This document shows, piece after piece, positions 10,201-19,011 of a stretch of 64,000 nt of DNA. The notes below the pieces were generated by a model. That model was not told the origin of the DNA and made no database searches. It was given only the letters and a program-made list of their open reading frames with translations. This DNA comes from JBKEDF01 sp047975325 (GTDB lineage Bacteria; Pseudomonadota; Alphaproteobacteria; Rhodobacterales; Rhodobacteraceae): positions 61,185 to 125,184 of the forward strand of contig JBKEDF010000032.1 in NCBI GenBank assembly GCA_047975325.1. Reading direction: 5' to 3'. The translations under genes and the position numbers were made by a program. Each line of letters starts with the position of its first letter. Within the stretch, counting starts at the first letter, position 1.

Positions 10201-10789
10201 GCTAAACGACTTTGAACGCATATTCGGGCCACGGGGACTGTTTGCCACATTCTTTGACGAAAACCTGGCAGGATTCGTGGATATCTCGGCAACACCCTGG
10301 AGATGGAAAGGCGGGCTGGGCACTGGCGGCGACAATTCCAACGCACTGGAACAGTTTCAGCGTGCGGCGGCCATTCGCACTGCATTCTTCCCGAACAATA
10401 CGGATACGCCCCGCGTCGAAATCACCTTTGATCTGCAGGAGCTTGACAGCAACGCTAATATTGCACTGGTCGAGATCGGGGATGCCAGATCGGTTCACGG
10501 TATAGACCGCGCCGAACGGCGCACGCTGGTCTGGCCCAATGATGGGGCCAGCATGGCACGGATCACACTTTTGCCCGGCCCGCGTTCCGATGCGCTGCAG
10601 ATGGTCGGACCCTGGGCACCATTCCGGTTGATTGCCGAAGGCTTGACAACCCAGGTTTCAGACAATCAGTTCGATGCCAGCTATACCATTGCCAGTCGCC
10701 GCGTGACTTTTCGTGTAACCTCGGGCAGCGTCAACAACCCATTCCATCTGCCTGCCCTTCTCGAATTTTCCTGCCCGGACAGCCTATGA
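7262..10789 (+). CDS. tssM: T6SS membrane ATP/GTPase-like subunit TssM (IcmF)
   Basis: TssM (IcmF family) forms the trans-periplasmic channel of the T6SS membrane complex together with TssL and usually TssJ. At 1175 residues it is full length. Two membrane helices lie at about 25-45 and 61-80. The cytoplasmic NTPase domain carries an intact Walker A (GAPGAGKTT, residues 143-151). A third helix near 440-467 is followed by a long periplasmic part with the IcmF-related and C-terminal TssM domains. No TssJ lipoprotein gene is visible in the window; if one exists it lies to the left. Both ends overlap their neighbours by four bases. Confidence 0.96.
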   Translation: MNPLGMWTSLRSQIDSYVGVVGRRFLSVIWLGAICAIIWFFGPRLNLFGNRPLDSVNERLVAIAVVLVIWIVWMLVGWWRARKAEGALIDDVAESPEARAAAETKEEIDELRNRLRTAMQLMRKVVKRRYGYAYEFPWYLMMGAPGAGKTTLLTNSGLKFPLGDAMGAEPVQGVGGTRSCNWWFTDQAILIDTAGRYTTQESGHERDKAGFDGFLSMLRKRRRAQPVNGVILALSLTDLLEQEPEDRLRDVRAIRQRLSEIEDRLKARVPVYVVLTKADRLKGFEAFFENLGTQGREQVWGMTFDLAESRQPGHMPDLFTAEFRALQDRLNGLLLERLQQETDIERRGRIFRFPAQVGALHDALREIFEELSSGTVHIAEPLIRGVYFASATQDAPAARRKSAAPARSMNRSFFLTQLFNDVILGEAALVTRDHRVSRRKKIMTGLAYGAASIVAILILGGWLSSFFFNRQALARANDELARYSELAGNIPVRDVADSDFLRVLPALDALGKVPSSFDTGAGNDPLGLPLHRISIGLDRGSQINDRHASIYSEALGGLLMPRYMVALQDRLKADDLTEDEAFETLKHYLSLAGLGPIDPDAFLAQSETLFETLYPGSGRAQTRNNLQRHMAAMLERGDLPVMTIDDALVAKTREMIAARSPAQRAYDLLKIRPVARAMPDWTLQRAIGPAAAKAFGFSGNQPDGAVVDGLLTQAGYQEVVLPHLGEMAEIAANEDWVRGTSSAMGLSPSRIADDAVQLYWAEFTETWRETVSQIVIRDVSGLADAAELVSVVASEANPLERLAQSIADQTHLLGTPGLPGEAAPSEEEQRAALVAMAATLPFDPLSAPDPYGPLRRALSEQTASDGESEPETALSALRPILDDIYQQLGRVSATDSRAAEVFAADSQLNAATQELVAAGRRLPVPIDAWVIGLSGQVAGATVAEARSSVDALWQANGLEQCQRAIEGRFPFASDSEAEVTLNDFERIFGPRGLFATFFDENLAGFVDISATPWRWKGGLGTGGDNSNALEQFQRAAAIRTAFFPNNTDTPRVEITFDLQELDSNANIALVEIGDARSVHGIDRAERRTLVWPNDGASMARITLLPGPRSDALQMVGPWAPFRLIAEGLTTQVSDNQFDASYTIASRRVTFRVTSGSVNNPFHLPALLEFSCPDSL

Positions 10790-12111
10790 ACGAGAAGCCC
10801 CCAAACACCGCACGATCAGGCTATTTCGGCAAGGTGCCCTCGCAGGGGGATTTTGTCATGCGCGGATTGTCACGTCCCGTGGCAGATGTTCTGGACCAAT
10901 GGATGCGCGAATGCATCAGGGCAAGTCAGCGCCAGATGGGCCGAAAATGGCTTGATGCCTTCCTGGTCGCCCCGATCCGGCGCTTTGCCTTGCCAAATGG
11001 AACGGTCGGTGCGGATCCGCTTCTTGGCGTGATCATGCCCAGTGTCGACCGGATTGGTCGCTACTTTCCCTTGATTGTCGCGACCGGATGGAAGGATGGA
11101 TTGCTCAGTCAGGATGCGCTGGCAAAAGCCGAACCATGGTTTGCCGCTGCAGAAGCCCTGGCCCTGTCCACATTGGAACCTGATTTTTCAATGGCTAACT
11201 TCAATGAACGGGCCGATCAGTTGAGCCTCCCGTCTTCATCGATCAACTGCCCGGCGCAGGATGCGCCGTTTGACAATTCGCTCTGGTGGGTAGGGCCATT
11301 GCATAACGACACGCTGACCACGGCACAGGGCCTGCCTGACCCCATCGAATTTGCCGCGCGTTTTCTGGTGCAGGATGAAACAACGCCCGCACGTAACGGG
11401 CAGGCAAGCTTTGGCAGCCAACCTGCAACAACGCCCCGCATCCTTCTGGATACGGATTGTGAGGGGGCGGCACTGAAGGGAACCCGAAGCGCATCCCTGA
11501 CCGATCTTACCATCATAAATTCCGACCGCCAGTCCATGAGCCTCATAAGCGGCATCGGCAATGACCCCAGATTGCCGGGGGCGGTGGCGATGATTGGCGA
11601 TACCCTGGCCGGGATCGAAAATCCCTTCTCAATGAACGATCTGCTGGCGGAAGCCAAAGGCAAGCTCGGAACCGCCAACGCACTGTTACGCGCCCGCGCC
11701 TTGCCCACGGGAGAGATCATGGCAGCCTCGACCGTCACGCTCCTGGTGCAGGCGCAGCGCTATGCGGTCCTCTGGGCGGGAAATGCACGTGCATATCTGT
11801 TGCGCAACGGGGAAATGACCCGCCTGACCCGTGACCACACCGAAGCCCGGCTTCGCAATCTTGTTACCCGGGCCATCGGGGCATCGGCAACACTGTCGCT
11901 GGACAGTGCTATCGGGCGGGTGGTGCCCGGCGATCGGTTCGTGCTGTGTTCACAGGGCATTTGCCAGACAACCACGGATGAGGAAATAGCACGAACCCTT
12001 GGTACCGCAAGTTCAGCGCATCAGGCCGTCACCCATTTGACGCAGGATGCCATAATTTCAGGCGCAGCCCTTGACGCAAGTGCGCTCGCCGTGATCCTGA
12101 GTGAAAGATAG
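10786..12111 (+). CDS. tagF: TagF-PP2C fusion, T6SS post-translational regulator with altered phosphatase motif
   Basis: TagF proteins repress T6SS activity after translation, in Agrobacterium by binding Fha. Residues 10-215 match TagF (GYFGKVPSQGDFVMRGL, then GRYFPLIVA). Residues 225-440 resemble a PP2C-type phosphatase of the PppA group, and a TagF-PppA fusion is known from Agrobacterium. Here the phosphatase part is eroded. Motif 2 reads GDTLAG, keeping Asp272. The usual CSDG motif reads CSQG, with Gln390 replacing a metal-binding Asp. The last motif Asp is kept (DASALAV). Activity is therefore doubtful, and the domain may have become structural or a binding module. The gene overlaps tssM by four bases. 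No ppkA kinase gene is in the window, but upstream sequence is not visible. Confidence 0.88.
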   Translation: MNEKPPNTARSGYFGKVPSQGDFVMRGLSRPVADVLDQWMRECIRASQRQMGRKWLDAFLVAPIRRFALPNGTVGADPLLGVIMPSVDRIGRYFPLIVATGWKDGLLSQDALAKAEPWFAAAEALALSTLEPDFSMANFNERADQLSLPSSSINCPAQDAPFDNSLWWVGPLHNDTLTTAQGLPDPIEFAARFLVQDETTPARNGQASFGSQPATTPRILLDTDCEGAALKGTRSASLTDLTIINSDRQSMSLISGIGNDPRLPGAVAMIGDTLAGIENPFSMNDLLAEAKGKLGTANALLRARALPTGEIMAASTVTLLVQAQRYAVLWAGNARAYLLRNGEMTRLTRDHTEARLRNLVTRAIGASATLSLDSAIGRVVPGDRFVLCSQGICQTTTDEEIARTLGTASSAHQAVTHLTQDAIISGAALDASALAVILSER

Positions 12112-12150
12112 AAAATGCGTGGGTGGTCGCGCCAGTATGAGGGCAAGAGG

Positions 12151-13254
12151 TTGAAAAAGAGTATATTTCGTTTTTGTTTCGTGACAACGCTCGCACTGGC
12201 AGCCTGCGCTCCCGCCGATGGACCTTCGACCGGCAAAGTTCTGCGTTCCGCGCGCCAGAATGATGTGCCTATCATCGATTTGTCACAGCAGGTCGTTGGT
12301 GCAATCGGCACGACACGTGCCAGTTCCGGCGGTGACCTGTCAAAATTTGCCGCCCGTTCCTATGTGCCTGGCGTCATCAAAAGCGGCGATTCCATCGCCA
12401 TCACGATCTTTGACACCGGCGAGGATGGTCTGTTCACCATGACCAACAGCACATCCATGCCATTGGGTGAATTCACCGTCTCCCCGAATGGCACGGTATC
12501 GATTCCCTTCGTGGGCACGGTACAGGTCCATAACCGGTCAACCGCATCGGCGCAGCGCCTGTTGACCGAAAAGCTGCGTGAAAGCTCCGTCAACCCATAT
12601 GCTACCGTCAATATCACGATGAAAGAGACTGACAGTTATACTGTTCAGGGTAGCGTCAGGGCAGGCGGCGTTCAAAGCCTCACCGCTCGCTCCGAACGTG
12701 TTCTGGATGCCATTGCGGCGGCAGGCGGCCCCGAAGGCAAGCCTGATGAAACGGTCGTCACGCTTGTCCGCAATGGGCAAAGCGGCCAACAGACGCTATC
12801 ACGTATTGTCACCGACCCAGCGCAAAATGTGTCACTTGCCCCCGGTGACGTGTTGATCGTGGGCGGAGGCGATGCCACCTTTATTGCCGACGGTGCCCTG
12901 GTCTCAACGGGCGAATTCCCCTTCGCCGAGGGCAGCCTTTCCCTGGGGCAGGCTGTTTCCATGGCCGGCGGGCTGTCCGACCGGCGCTCCAATCCGCGTT
13001 CGGTATTTGTGTTCCGTTCACTACGCCCCTCTGACCGGATCCACATGGTCCAGCGGGATGGCAGCAAGCGTCTCCTTTCAGGTGACATCATCCTGCGCGC
13101 CAATTTCTCCGACCCGTCCGAACGGCTGCGGGCCAATAAGTTCCAGATGCGTGATGGGGACGTGCTTTATGTCGGCAACGCACCACTTGCGCATTGGTCA
13201 AAGTATTTCCAGATATTCAACAGCCCCCCTGAGGTTCCTGCTGTACCTCAATAA
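12151..13254 (+). CDS. Polysaccharide export lipoprotein, Wza-like (Poly_export/SLBB)
   Basis: Wza-type proteins form the outer-membrane channel for capsule or exopolysaccharide. The product has a lipoprotein signal (hydrophobic core FVTTLALAAC, lipobox LAAC) and a Poly_export domain (GDSIAITIFD to PFVGTVQV). Two or three SLBB-like repeats follow (VRAGGVQSLTARS, FPFAEGSLSLGQAVSMAGG). TTG at 12151 is favoured because it gives a normal signal peptide and has GAGGG seven bases upstream. An ATG at 12115, only four bases after the tagF stop, would add 12 residues to the N-region. The gap to the T6SS operon is 3 to 39 bases, so read-through transcription from it is likely. A second, shorter export protein lies at 15735-16337. 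Confidence 0.87.
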   Translation: MKKSIFRFCFVTTLALAACAPADGPSTGKVLRSARQNDVPIIDLSQQVVGAIGTTRASSGGDLSKFAARSYVPGVIKSGDSIAITIFDTGEDGLFTMTNSTSMPLGEFTVSPNGTVSIPFVGTVQVHNRSTASAQRLLTEKLRESSVNPYATVNITMKETDSYTVQGSVRAGGVQSLTARSERVLDAIAAAGGPEGKPDETVVTLVRNGQSGQQTLSRIVTDPAQNVSLAPGDVLIVGGGDATFIADGALVSTGEFPFAEGSLSLGQAVSMAGGLSDRRSNPRSVFVFRSLRPSDRIHMVQRDGSKRLLSGDIILRANFSDPSERLRANKFQMRDGDVLYVGNAPLAHWSKYFQIFNSPPEVPAVPQ

Positions 13255-13722
13255 GCCATGCCTTGGCGGTAGCGACAAAGACAGACATGTTCGAGCCCTG
13301 AATTGGGGTCGGACACGGCTGCTTTCGTGGCCAGAAGGACAGATCATGTCCTTGCATAGCCAAGTTGGATGATTTCCACACTGTTCCGGGGGATCTGAGC
13401 AACACACCTATACCGAGGCAGAATATCAGCCAGATGATCCCTCACGATACATGACACTGGAAACTACTGCCGCCATTTGCAACACTATCCCATGGCCCCG
13501 GCAGGATTGTCATCCCCGTCACTTCGGCCAAACCCGGGCCGAAATTCAAGGTTGCACTGGATTAGGGGATGCTATCCCATCCATCAACAGGATCCGCCTC
13601 CTCTGACATGGGCGCGTCACAGGACAAGGCGGAAGGGATGGAACCATAACAGGAAAATATGAGCATCAGATTTGAACATTCCCGAAACAGGAACACCCCT
13701 TCATTGATTGGCACGGCAACTG
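13255..13722. other. 468-base gap without a convincing gene
   Basis: I see no supported gene here. Two hairpins stand out: AAGGACA-GATCA-TGTCCTT (13335-13353) and TTCGGCC...GGCCGAA (13523-13543). Neither is followed by a T run, so they are not clear terminators. The only short open frame on the plus strand (13477-13662) has no recognisable sequence or good ribosome site. The stretch may hold the promoter of the rhomboid gene or decayed coding DNA. Confidence 0.5.
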
Positions 13723-14376
13723 ATGAATGATAACGGGCACCTTCGTCAACGGATTACCTTTGGATTGATCGGAACCATCGCACTGATCGAGGTGATCCTC
13801 TCCGGTGCCGATCTGGGTCTTTGGGGGGCCCGTAATTGGCGGGCATGGGCCTATATCTTGGGGTCTTTCCAGCCGCAGCTTCTGGGCGATGCACGACCTT
13901 TCTGGCCCGGGCAACCTGCCGGAATGTTCCTCACCCATATTTTTGTTCATACCGGATTGTGGCATGTGACGGGGAATCTGGTGGCGCTGGCCATTCTTTC
14001 CAGTTTTCTGCGCGGAATGCGGCCATCGCGTTTTCTGGCACTGTTCTTTCTGTCAGCCTTCGGCGCAGCCCTGGTTTTTGCAATGATTGCCCCTTCCGGA
14101 ACCAGCATGACGGGCGCATCCGGTGCAATCAACGGGCTGGCTGCCTTTTGGGGATTGCGCATGATCCGTAAATACCCGCGCAGCCTTTATGCGGCAATTT
14201 CAGGGCGCCGCGCGCTGTTCTTCGTCTTGCTTATTGTCATTGGTATCGCGCAGGAGGCCATGACCGCCTGGCAAGCACATCTTGGCGGGGCCCTAACCGG
14301 ACTGATCTTTGCGCTTCTGCCCTATCAGGACGTAAAGGGATCTCGCCATTCTGTCACGGTACAGAAGGGAAAATAG
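13723..14376 (+). CDS. Rhomboid family intramembrane serine protease
   Basis: Rhomboids cut membrane proteins inside the lipid bilayer with a Ser-His dyad. The 217-residue product has about six membrane helices. It shows the HxxxxHxxxN pattern in loop/helix 2 (HTGLWHVTGN), the serine motif GASGA in helix 4, and the catalytic His in AHLGGALTG of the last helix, so it should be active. ATG at 13723 is chosen. TTG at 13708 would add five residues. It stands alone between two polysaccharide export genes and converges on the outer-membrane barrel gene. Its substrate is unknown. Confidence 0.88.
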   Translation: MNDNGHLRQRITFGLIGTIALIEVILSGADLGLWGARNWRAWAYILGSFQPQLLGDARPFWPGQPAGMFLTHIFVHTGLWHVTGNLVALAILSSFLRGMRPSRFLALFFLSAFGAALVFAMIAPSGTSMTGASGAINGLAAFWGLRMIRKYPRSLYAAISGRRALFFVLLIVIGIAQEAMTAWQAHLGGALTGLIFALLPYQDVKGSRHSVTVQKGK

Positions 14377-14447
14377 ACCGAACTGTCGTATCAGACGCCG
14401 GTTTGCCACCTACAATCCGGCTCTTTCCGCACCGCAACGACATTTCG

Positions 14448-15713
14448 TCAGTAAAGGAATTCGAAATTTCGGCTGAGAGAAAGAAAGAGGTCGTTTGAAT
14501 GCGCCCGGCCAGCACCGTCCCTGTCATGGATACGGTGGGTTGCCCCGAAATCTAGTCCCCAATCCGGGGTCAAATCGTAACGCAACCCCATGGAAAGATC
14601 CGCCGTCTTGGTCGAAAGCCCTGTCGCGGTCTCCTCCCTGTCCTGCATGACCAGGCCAATTCGTCCAACGCTCCGCCTTGTCAGTTCCCGTGAGTGGATC
14701 ATCGACAGGCGGGTGATCAGGTTTTCCTCATCACGTTCATCGCCGGTAACTTCCCGATCCAGGGAAACCTTTATATCGCCCTGGGGCATTTCATGCAGCC
14801 AGTCAAGGTTACCGACCAGATCGTTACCGCCACCTGCGGCGCGGCTTGACACACCAAGGCGCGCACTGATCCACCCCGTCGGAAGGTCATAGCTACGCCC
14901 GACCATCAGGCTTTGACGCCAACCCGCATCGGTATTTCCAAAACCGGCATCAACGGAAAAATCACCATCGACACGCTGATTGACAATACCGAAGCTCAGG
15001 CTTTCGGTCTTGTTTGTTGTTGGATCACCATCTTCCTTCAGGCGCGACAGATAACCCGAGGCCCGCAATTGCGTAACCTTCGTCAGATCGTATCGCAGGG
15101 AAAGCCGCGCGTATCTGCGGCGGTTGTCAACAAGGTCTGGATCGGTCGTGTCAAAATAATCGGTATCCGTCATCCCCATCGAAAACATACCGCCAAACCG
15201 TGAATCCCGGCCGAATTCCAGCCCCATATTCACGCCTTTGCGGCGCTGTGTGCCCGTGCCATCACTGACACTGAGGATCGGATTACCCGCAATATCCTCA
15301 CCTGCGGAAAAATCGAGCGCATCAACATCAGTTTCACGAATGAAGGCCCCAAGCGTCAATACGCTGGAGGCGCTTTCGCGACGGTAGGACAGATCCACAT
15401 TTGGCTGCGCGATGCCATGTTCCCTACCCTGACCAGCCTCCAACGCCCCACCCATGGACAGTTCAAACCGCTGTATGCGGGTTTCGGAAATGACGCCCAT
15501 GCTGAACCGCGTCCGGGCAATCCGTTCAGAATCGGCACTGGGAATACGCATCCCGGGATTGCTCCGCGATGAAAACTCCTGCGCAATGCCGAAACGGAAC
15601 CGCAATCCGCCCTCATCATCAGCAGCCATGACAGGGGTTGCCAGGATGCAGGACATCGCCAGCGCCGCCACGAGTAAGGAGTGGCTTCGGGCGTGGTGCA
15701 TATCGCCTTTCAT
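14448..15713 (-). CDS. Outer-membrane beta-barrel protein of the exopolysaccharide locus
   Basis: The 421-residue product starts with a cleavable Sec signal (LLVAALAMSCILATPVMA) and continues with alternating hydrophobic/polar strands rich in Gly, Arg and aromatic residues. It ends in FEFLY, an aromatic C-terminal strand typical of barrels recognised by the BAM machinery. Proteins of this kind occur in Rhodobacterales exopolysaccharide clusters, but a specific role (secretion pore or polysaccharide docking) is inference. It is the last gene of a minus-strand run that follows the export protein at 21 bases. The start at 15713 has GGAG six bases upstream. A second ATG at 15701 is also possible. 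Confidence 0.8.
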   Translation of the reverse strand: MKGDMHHARSHSLLVAALAMSCILATPVMAADDEGGLRFRFGIAQEFSSRSNPGMRIPSADSERIARTRFSMGVISETRIQRFELSMGGALEAGQGREHGIAQPNVDLSYRRESASSVLTLGAFIRETDVDALDFSAGEDIAGNPILSVSDGTGTQRRKGVNMGLEFGRDSRFGGMFSMGMTDTDYFDTTDPDLVDNRRRYARLSLRYDLTKVTQLRASGYLSRLKEDGDPTTNKTESLSFGIVNQRVDGDFSVDAGFGNTDAGWRQSLMVGRSYDLPTGWISARLGVSSRAAGGGNDLVGNLDWLHEMPQGDIKVSLDREVTGDERDEENLITRLSMIHSRELTRRSVGRIGLVMQDREETATGLSTKTADLSMGLRYDLTPDWGLDFGATHRIHDRDGAGRAHSNDLFLSLSRNFEFLY

Positions 15714-15734
15714 ATCGCGCTCCGACCGGTCGGG

Positions 15735-16337
15735 TTATTCAAAAAGCCTGCGCTGCGGCACAAGAATGACATCGCCATCGGCCAAAACCGTGGAGCCTGC
15801 ATTGCTGCTACCCGCCTCGATTGCCTTGTAGTTCAGAAGCCAGCGTTTCTGACCCCGAAGAAGCTGCACGCGTTTCACCGCGGCGAATTTGGTAAACCCG
15901 CCCATCTGCGCGAAAGCCTGCAAAACCGTTGTTCCGCGTTCAATCGGCAGTTTTCCGGGATTGGCCGCTTCGCCCATCACATAGATTTCAATCATCGCCG
16001 CCGATGCGCCACCTCGTGAAGAACGTTCAGCCCGCCGTTCCAGGGCAACAAAAACATTTGGCGGCGCCGCAAATTTCGGGCCCAGTGCCGCAGCAAGGTC
16101 AGCCTGCACACTTTCCACGGTACGGCCAGATGCCCGCATCGACCCCGCCAGCGGGAAGGAGATCCGTCCGTCAGGGGCAATCAGGACCGGACGGTTAAGC
16201 GATGGGTCCTCCAGAACCTCGATGCGCAGCGTATCCCCCGCGCGCAAACGATAGTCCTGTTGCGCCTGCCCCCTTTCGGGGAAAGCTGCGCCTGCCAAGG
16301 CAAAAAGACCAAGCATCAAGACAAGAAAACGTGACAT
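15735..16337 (-). CDS. Short polysaccharide export protein (Poly_export/SLBB)
   Basis: This periplasmic or outer-membrane export protein of about 200 residues has a Sec signal ending near GQAQQ, a Poly_export domain (YRLRAGDTLRIEVLEDP, then GRISFPLAGS) and one SLBB-like unit (IYVMGEAANPGKLPIERG). It lacks a lipobox cysteine, unlike the 367-residue export protein on the other strand. The start at 16337 places the signal peptide correctly and has GGAGG eight bases upstream. The open frame extends 28 codons further without coding character. It lies between the TPR lipoprotein and the barrel gene and is probably part of the same export pathway. Confidence 0.87.
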   Translation of the reverse strand: MSRFLVLMLGLFALAGAAFPERGQAQQDYRLRAGDTLRIEVLEDPSLNRPVLIAPDGRISFPLAGSMRASGRTVESVQADLAAALGPKFAAPPNVFVALERRAERSSRGGASAAMIEIYVMGEAANPGKLPIERGTTVLQAFAQMGGFTKFAAVKRVQLLRGQKRWLLNYKAIEAGSSNAGSTVLADGDVILVPQRRLFE

Positions 16338-16475
16338 TCCAGGGTCCTCCATGGCGCCGGTGGGTACAGATACGGGCCAGTGAAATTTACATATTCCTCC
16401 CTGTTTAATGGGGAAAAACAAATTCCGTAAAGATGACAGAAATTAAATTTTCGTATGTGTTGCATCAATTTAGCA

Positions 16476-18911
16476 TCAGGGTCCGGCCTGAAGCTCCGCC
16501 ACACGCGCGCGCGCCACGGCCATCTGCGGCAAATTTCGGCCAGCCGCCAATTCCAACGCACGCTGCAATTGCATGATCGCATCTGCCTTGCGACCCAGGT
16601 CCGCATAGGCCATCCCCAGATGAAACTGTGTCAGCGCATCATCGGGCAGGCCCTTTGCCGCCGGTTCCAGAAATTCCAGGGCCGCTTGCAGATTGCCACG
16701 CCGATATTCGATCCAGCCATAGGTATCCTGAAAAGCCGGCACATCAAGCGCGCGCAGGCGGCGTGCCACGGCATAGGCGCGTTCAACACTTTCGGGATCA
16801 TTACGATGGCTGGTCAGCATGCTGGCCAGGTTATTTGCCACAACTATATTCGAACCGTCCAGTGCATAGAGTTTTTCATAAACCCGGATAGCCCCTTCGA
16901 AATCGTCTTCCTGTTCCAGCCTGCCGGCCCGGATCAACAGCAACGCGCTGTTTTCCGGCATTGCGACCAGCCCCTTTTCCAGCAGTGCCTCGGCATCAGC
17001 GTCATACCCCTGTCGCCGCAAGATCCCGTAAAGCAACCGCACCGGCAGATCGAACCGGGGAAATTCCTCGATCAGGTCGCGATAGGCGGATTTTGCCTTG
17101 TCAGCCCGGCCCAGTGCCGCATCGACATTGGCCCGCAAAAGGCGCAGCGCCGGATTGTCAGGTGATTTTGCGAGTGCCTCATTCAGGAGGTTTTCGGCAA
17201 TCTTGGTCTTGCCAAGCCGCAATTGGGCGCTTACCGCCACAAAAACCGACCGGACATTTCCATCACCCGCAATGGCCTGTTCATTCAGGATATCCAGCCC
17301 GGCATTGATTTCGTCACGGCTCATCAGCACCGCAGCATCCAGCTGTTCGGCAAGTTGTTTCATCTCTGGCTGGCTGAATTGGCGCAGCGCCCTGGCAAGA
17401 TCTTCAACTTCCGGCCACTTTCGTGCTTCCATCAGGATTTCGGCCAGTGCCGTGGCCACCTCCATATTACCGGGTGAGACGCGGCGCGCATCATTCAGGA
17501 CAGTTTCGGCAACGGCTTCCCGCCCGCGCTGGCGCAGGAAGCGTGCATAGCGAAGCGATTCTTCCGCAGCCCCGCGTGAAGCCTCAACCGCCTTGGCAAG
17601 CTGTTCGCCCGCAAGATCAAGGCTTCCATCACGTTCAAAGGCCCTCGCCAGCAATGTCATGACCTGTACATCAAGCGGCGCCTGCCCCTGCGCCGTTCGC
17701 AGATCGAAGATCGCCGCGCTCGGGCGGTCATCGTCAATCGCCCAACCCGCCCGTAATTTCAGGGCGTCAACATTGGTGGCATCTTCTTCCAGAATCTGGC
17801 TGACCAGCGCCTCCGCCTTGTCATGGTCCCCCATTGCATCATGCATACGCGCCTTCAATGCCATGACATAACGCGTCTGATCGGAAGGTTCCGCCTTCGC
17901 AAGGATTGCATCCAATGTGGCAATAGCCTTGTCGACCTCACCATCTTCGTAATCCATGGAGGCCAGAAATGCACCGTACCGATCGGCATTCGGGGTGTCC
18001 CCTGCCGCCTCGATCAGTCGGGCAAGTTCCACACGCCCAACCTCACGGCTGCGTACGGAATTAAGAAACCGCACCACCGCAAGATGATCTTCGGCATCGC
18101 CATTCACATCCCCTGCCCTGGCGCGCAAGAATGCCTCGGCCCCATCATGATCCCCCTGCGAAAGATACCACCGGATCAGGGATTGGGTCAGTTCCTTCCG
18201 TTCGGGAAAAAGTTCCACCATCAGCTTCAGCTGTTCACCCACCTTTACCGCATCGTTGGTCAGGCTGAGCAATTGCAGCTTCATGTTCAGGAAAATATAG
18301 CTTTCCGGATCCAGTTTCAGCGCGGCCTCGACCTGTGGCATGGCCTGAAGAGGATCCGGGCCACTGAGCAGGTGATCAATGATGATACGCCGCAAAAGCG
18401 TACTTTCCGGGGCCTCCTCGGTCAGGGCCCGGGCCCTTGTCACAACGGCCACCCGCCCGGGTTCATCGCGATTCTGGACGGCCTCACGATAATCAAGCAT
18501 CAGATCCAGGGCTTTTGAACGTGGGTCATCCGGTTCCAGTTCAATCGCCGCGCGGCCATGGCGTTCCATCTCAGGCCAATTGCCGGCCTCAAAGGCCAGT
18601 TCGCCCAGGGTTTGGCGGACCTCAAGCGTTTCGGGGTATTGTTCGATCAGGCGCAGATACTGGCTATAGGCCGCCTTGATATTCCCGCGCCTGAGCATGA
18701 TATCGGCATAGGTTTTCCGCGCTTCCTTATGAAAACCGTTATATTTGAATACATTCCGGAACTCGACCAGCGCGCGTTCCTCATCGCCCTTTGCCAGAAG
18801 CTCCAGTCCTGATTGATAGTAGCCTTCGGCTTTTTCCTCCGTGCTCTGACAAGCCGCAAGCGCAAGTACCGAAACCAACAACAAAATATATAAACGACGG
18901 GATCTGAACAT
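16476..18911 (-). CDS. Large TPR-repeat lipoprotein of an exopolysaccharide system (PrsT-like)
   Basis: The 811-residue protein begins with a lipoprotein signal (LLVSVLALAAC, lipobox LAAC) and is otherwise built of tetratricopeptide repeats, roughly 20 units. Examples are AEGYYQSGLELLAKGDEERA near residue 28 and DALTQFHLGMAYADLGRKADA near the end. It resembles the TPR lipoprotein (PrsT) that accompanies exopolysaccharide loci of the exosortase/PEP-CTERM type, although no exosortase is in the window. Such scaffolds probably hold synthase and export parts together in the periplasm. The gene sits between the sugar transferase and the short export protein, with about 100 and 140 bases to each side. 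Confidence 0.83.
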   Translation of the reverse strand: MFRSRRLYILLLVSVLALAACQSTEEKAEGYYQSGLELLAKGDEERALVEFRNVFKYNGFHKEARKTYADIMLRRGNIKAAYSQYLRLIEQYPETLEVRQTLGELAFEAGNWPEMERHGRAAIELEPDDPRSKALDLMLDYREAVQNRDEPGRVAVVTRARALTEEAPESTLLRRIIIDHLLSGPDPLQAMPQVEAALKLDPESYIFLNMKLQLLSLTNDAVKVGEQLKLMVELFPERKELTQSLIRWYLSQGDHDGAEAFLRARAGDVNGDAEDHLAVVRFLNSVRSREVGRVELARLIEAAGDTPNADRYGAFLASMDYEDGEVDKAIATLDAILAKAEPSDQTRYVMALKARMHDAMGDHDKAEALVSQILEEDATNVDALKLRAGWAIDDDRPSAAIFDLRTAQGQAPLDVQVMTLLARAFERDGSLDLAGEQLAKAVEASRGAAEESLRYARFLRQRGREAVAETVLNDARRVSPGNMEVATALAEILMEARKWPEVEDLARALRQFSQPEMKQLAEQLDAAVLMSRDEINAGLDILNEQAIAGDGNVRSVFVAVSAQLRLGKTKIAENLLNEALAKSPDNPALRLLRANVDAALGRADKAKSAYRDLIEEFPRFDLPVRLLYGILRRQGYDADAEALLEKGLVAMPENSALLLIRAGRLEQEDDFEGAIRVYEKLYALDGSNIVVANNLASMLTSHRNDPESVERAYAVARRLRALDVPAFQDTYGWIEYRRGNLQAALEFLEPAAKGLPDDALTQFHLGMAYADLGRKADAIMQLQRALELAAGRNLPQMAVARARVAELQAGP

Positions 18912-19011
18912 ATCCGGGGGCCTTCATCTGGACTTACAGCCATCCGATACGCCAAAAGGCATAGTGTTGGCCAGCAGAAGAATACCCCGGGATGATGTCA
19001 GAAATTGGCCG

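Noticed and set aside
13477..13662. 61-codon plus-strand frame between the Wza-like and rhomboid genes
   Set aside because: Biased Pro/Arg composition, no ribosome site, no similarity I can recognise.
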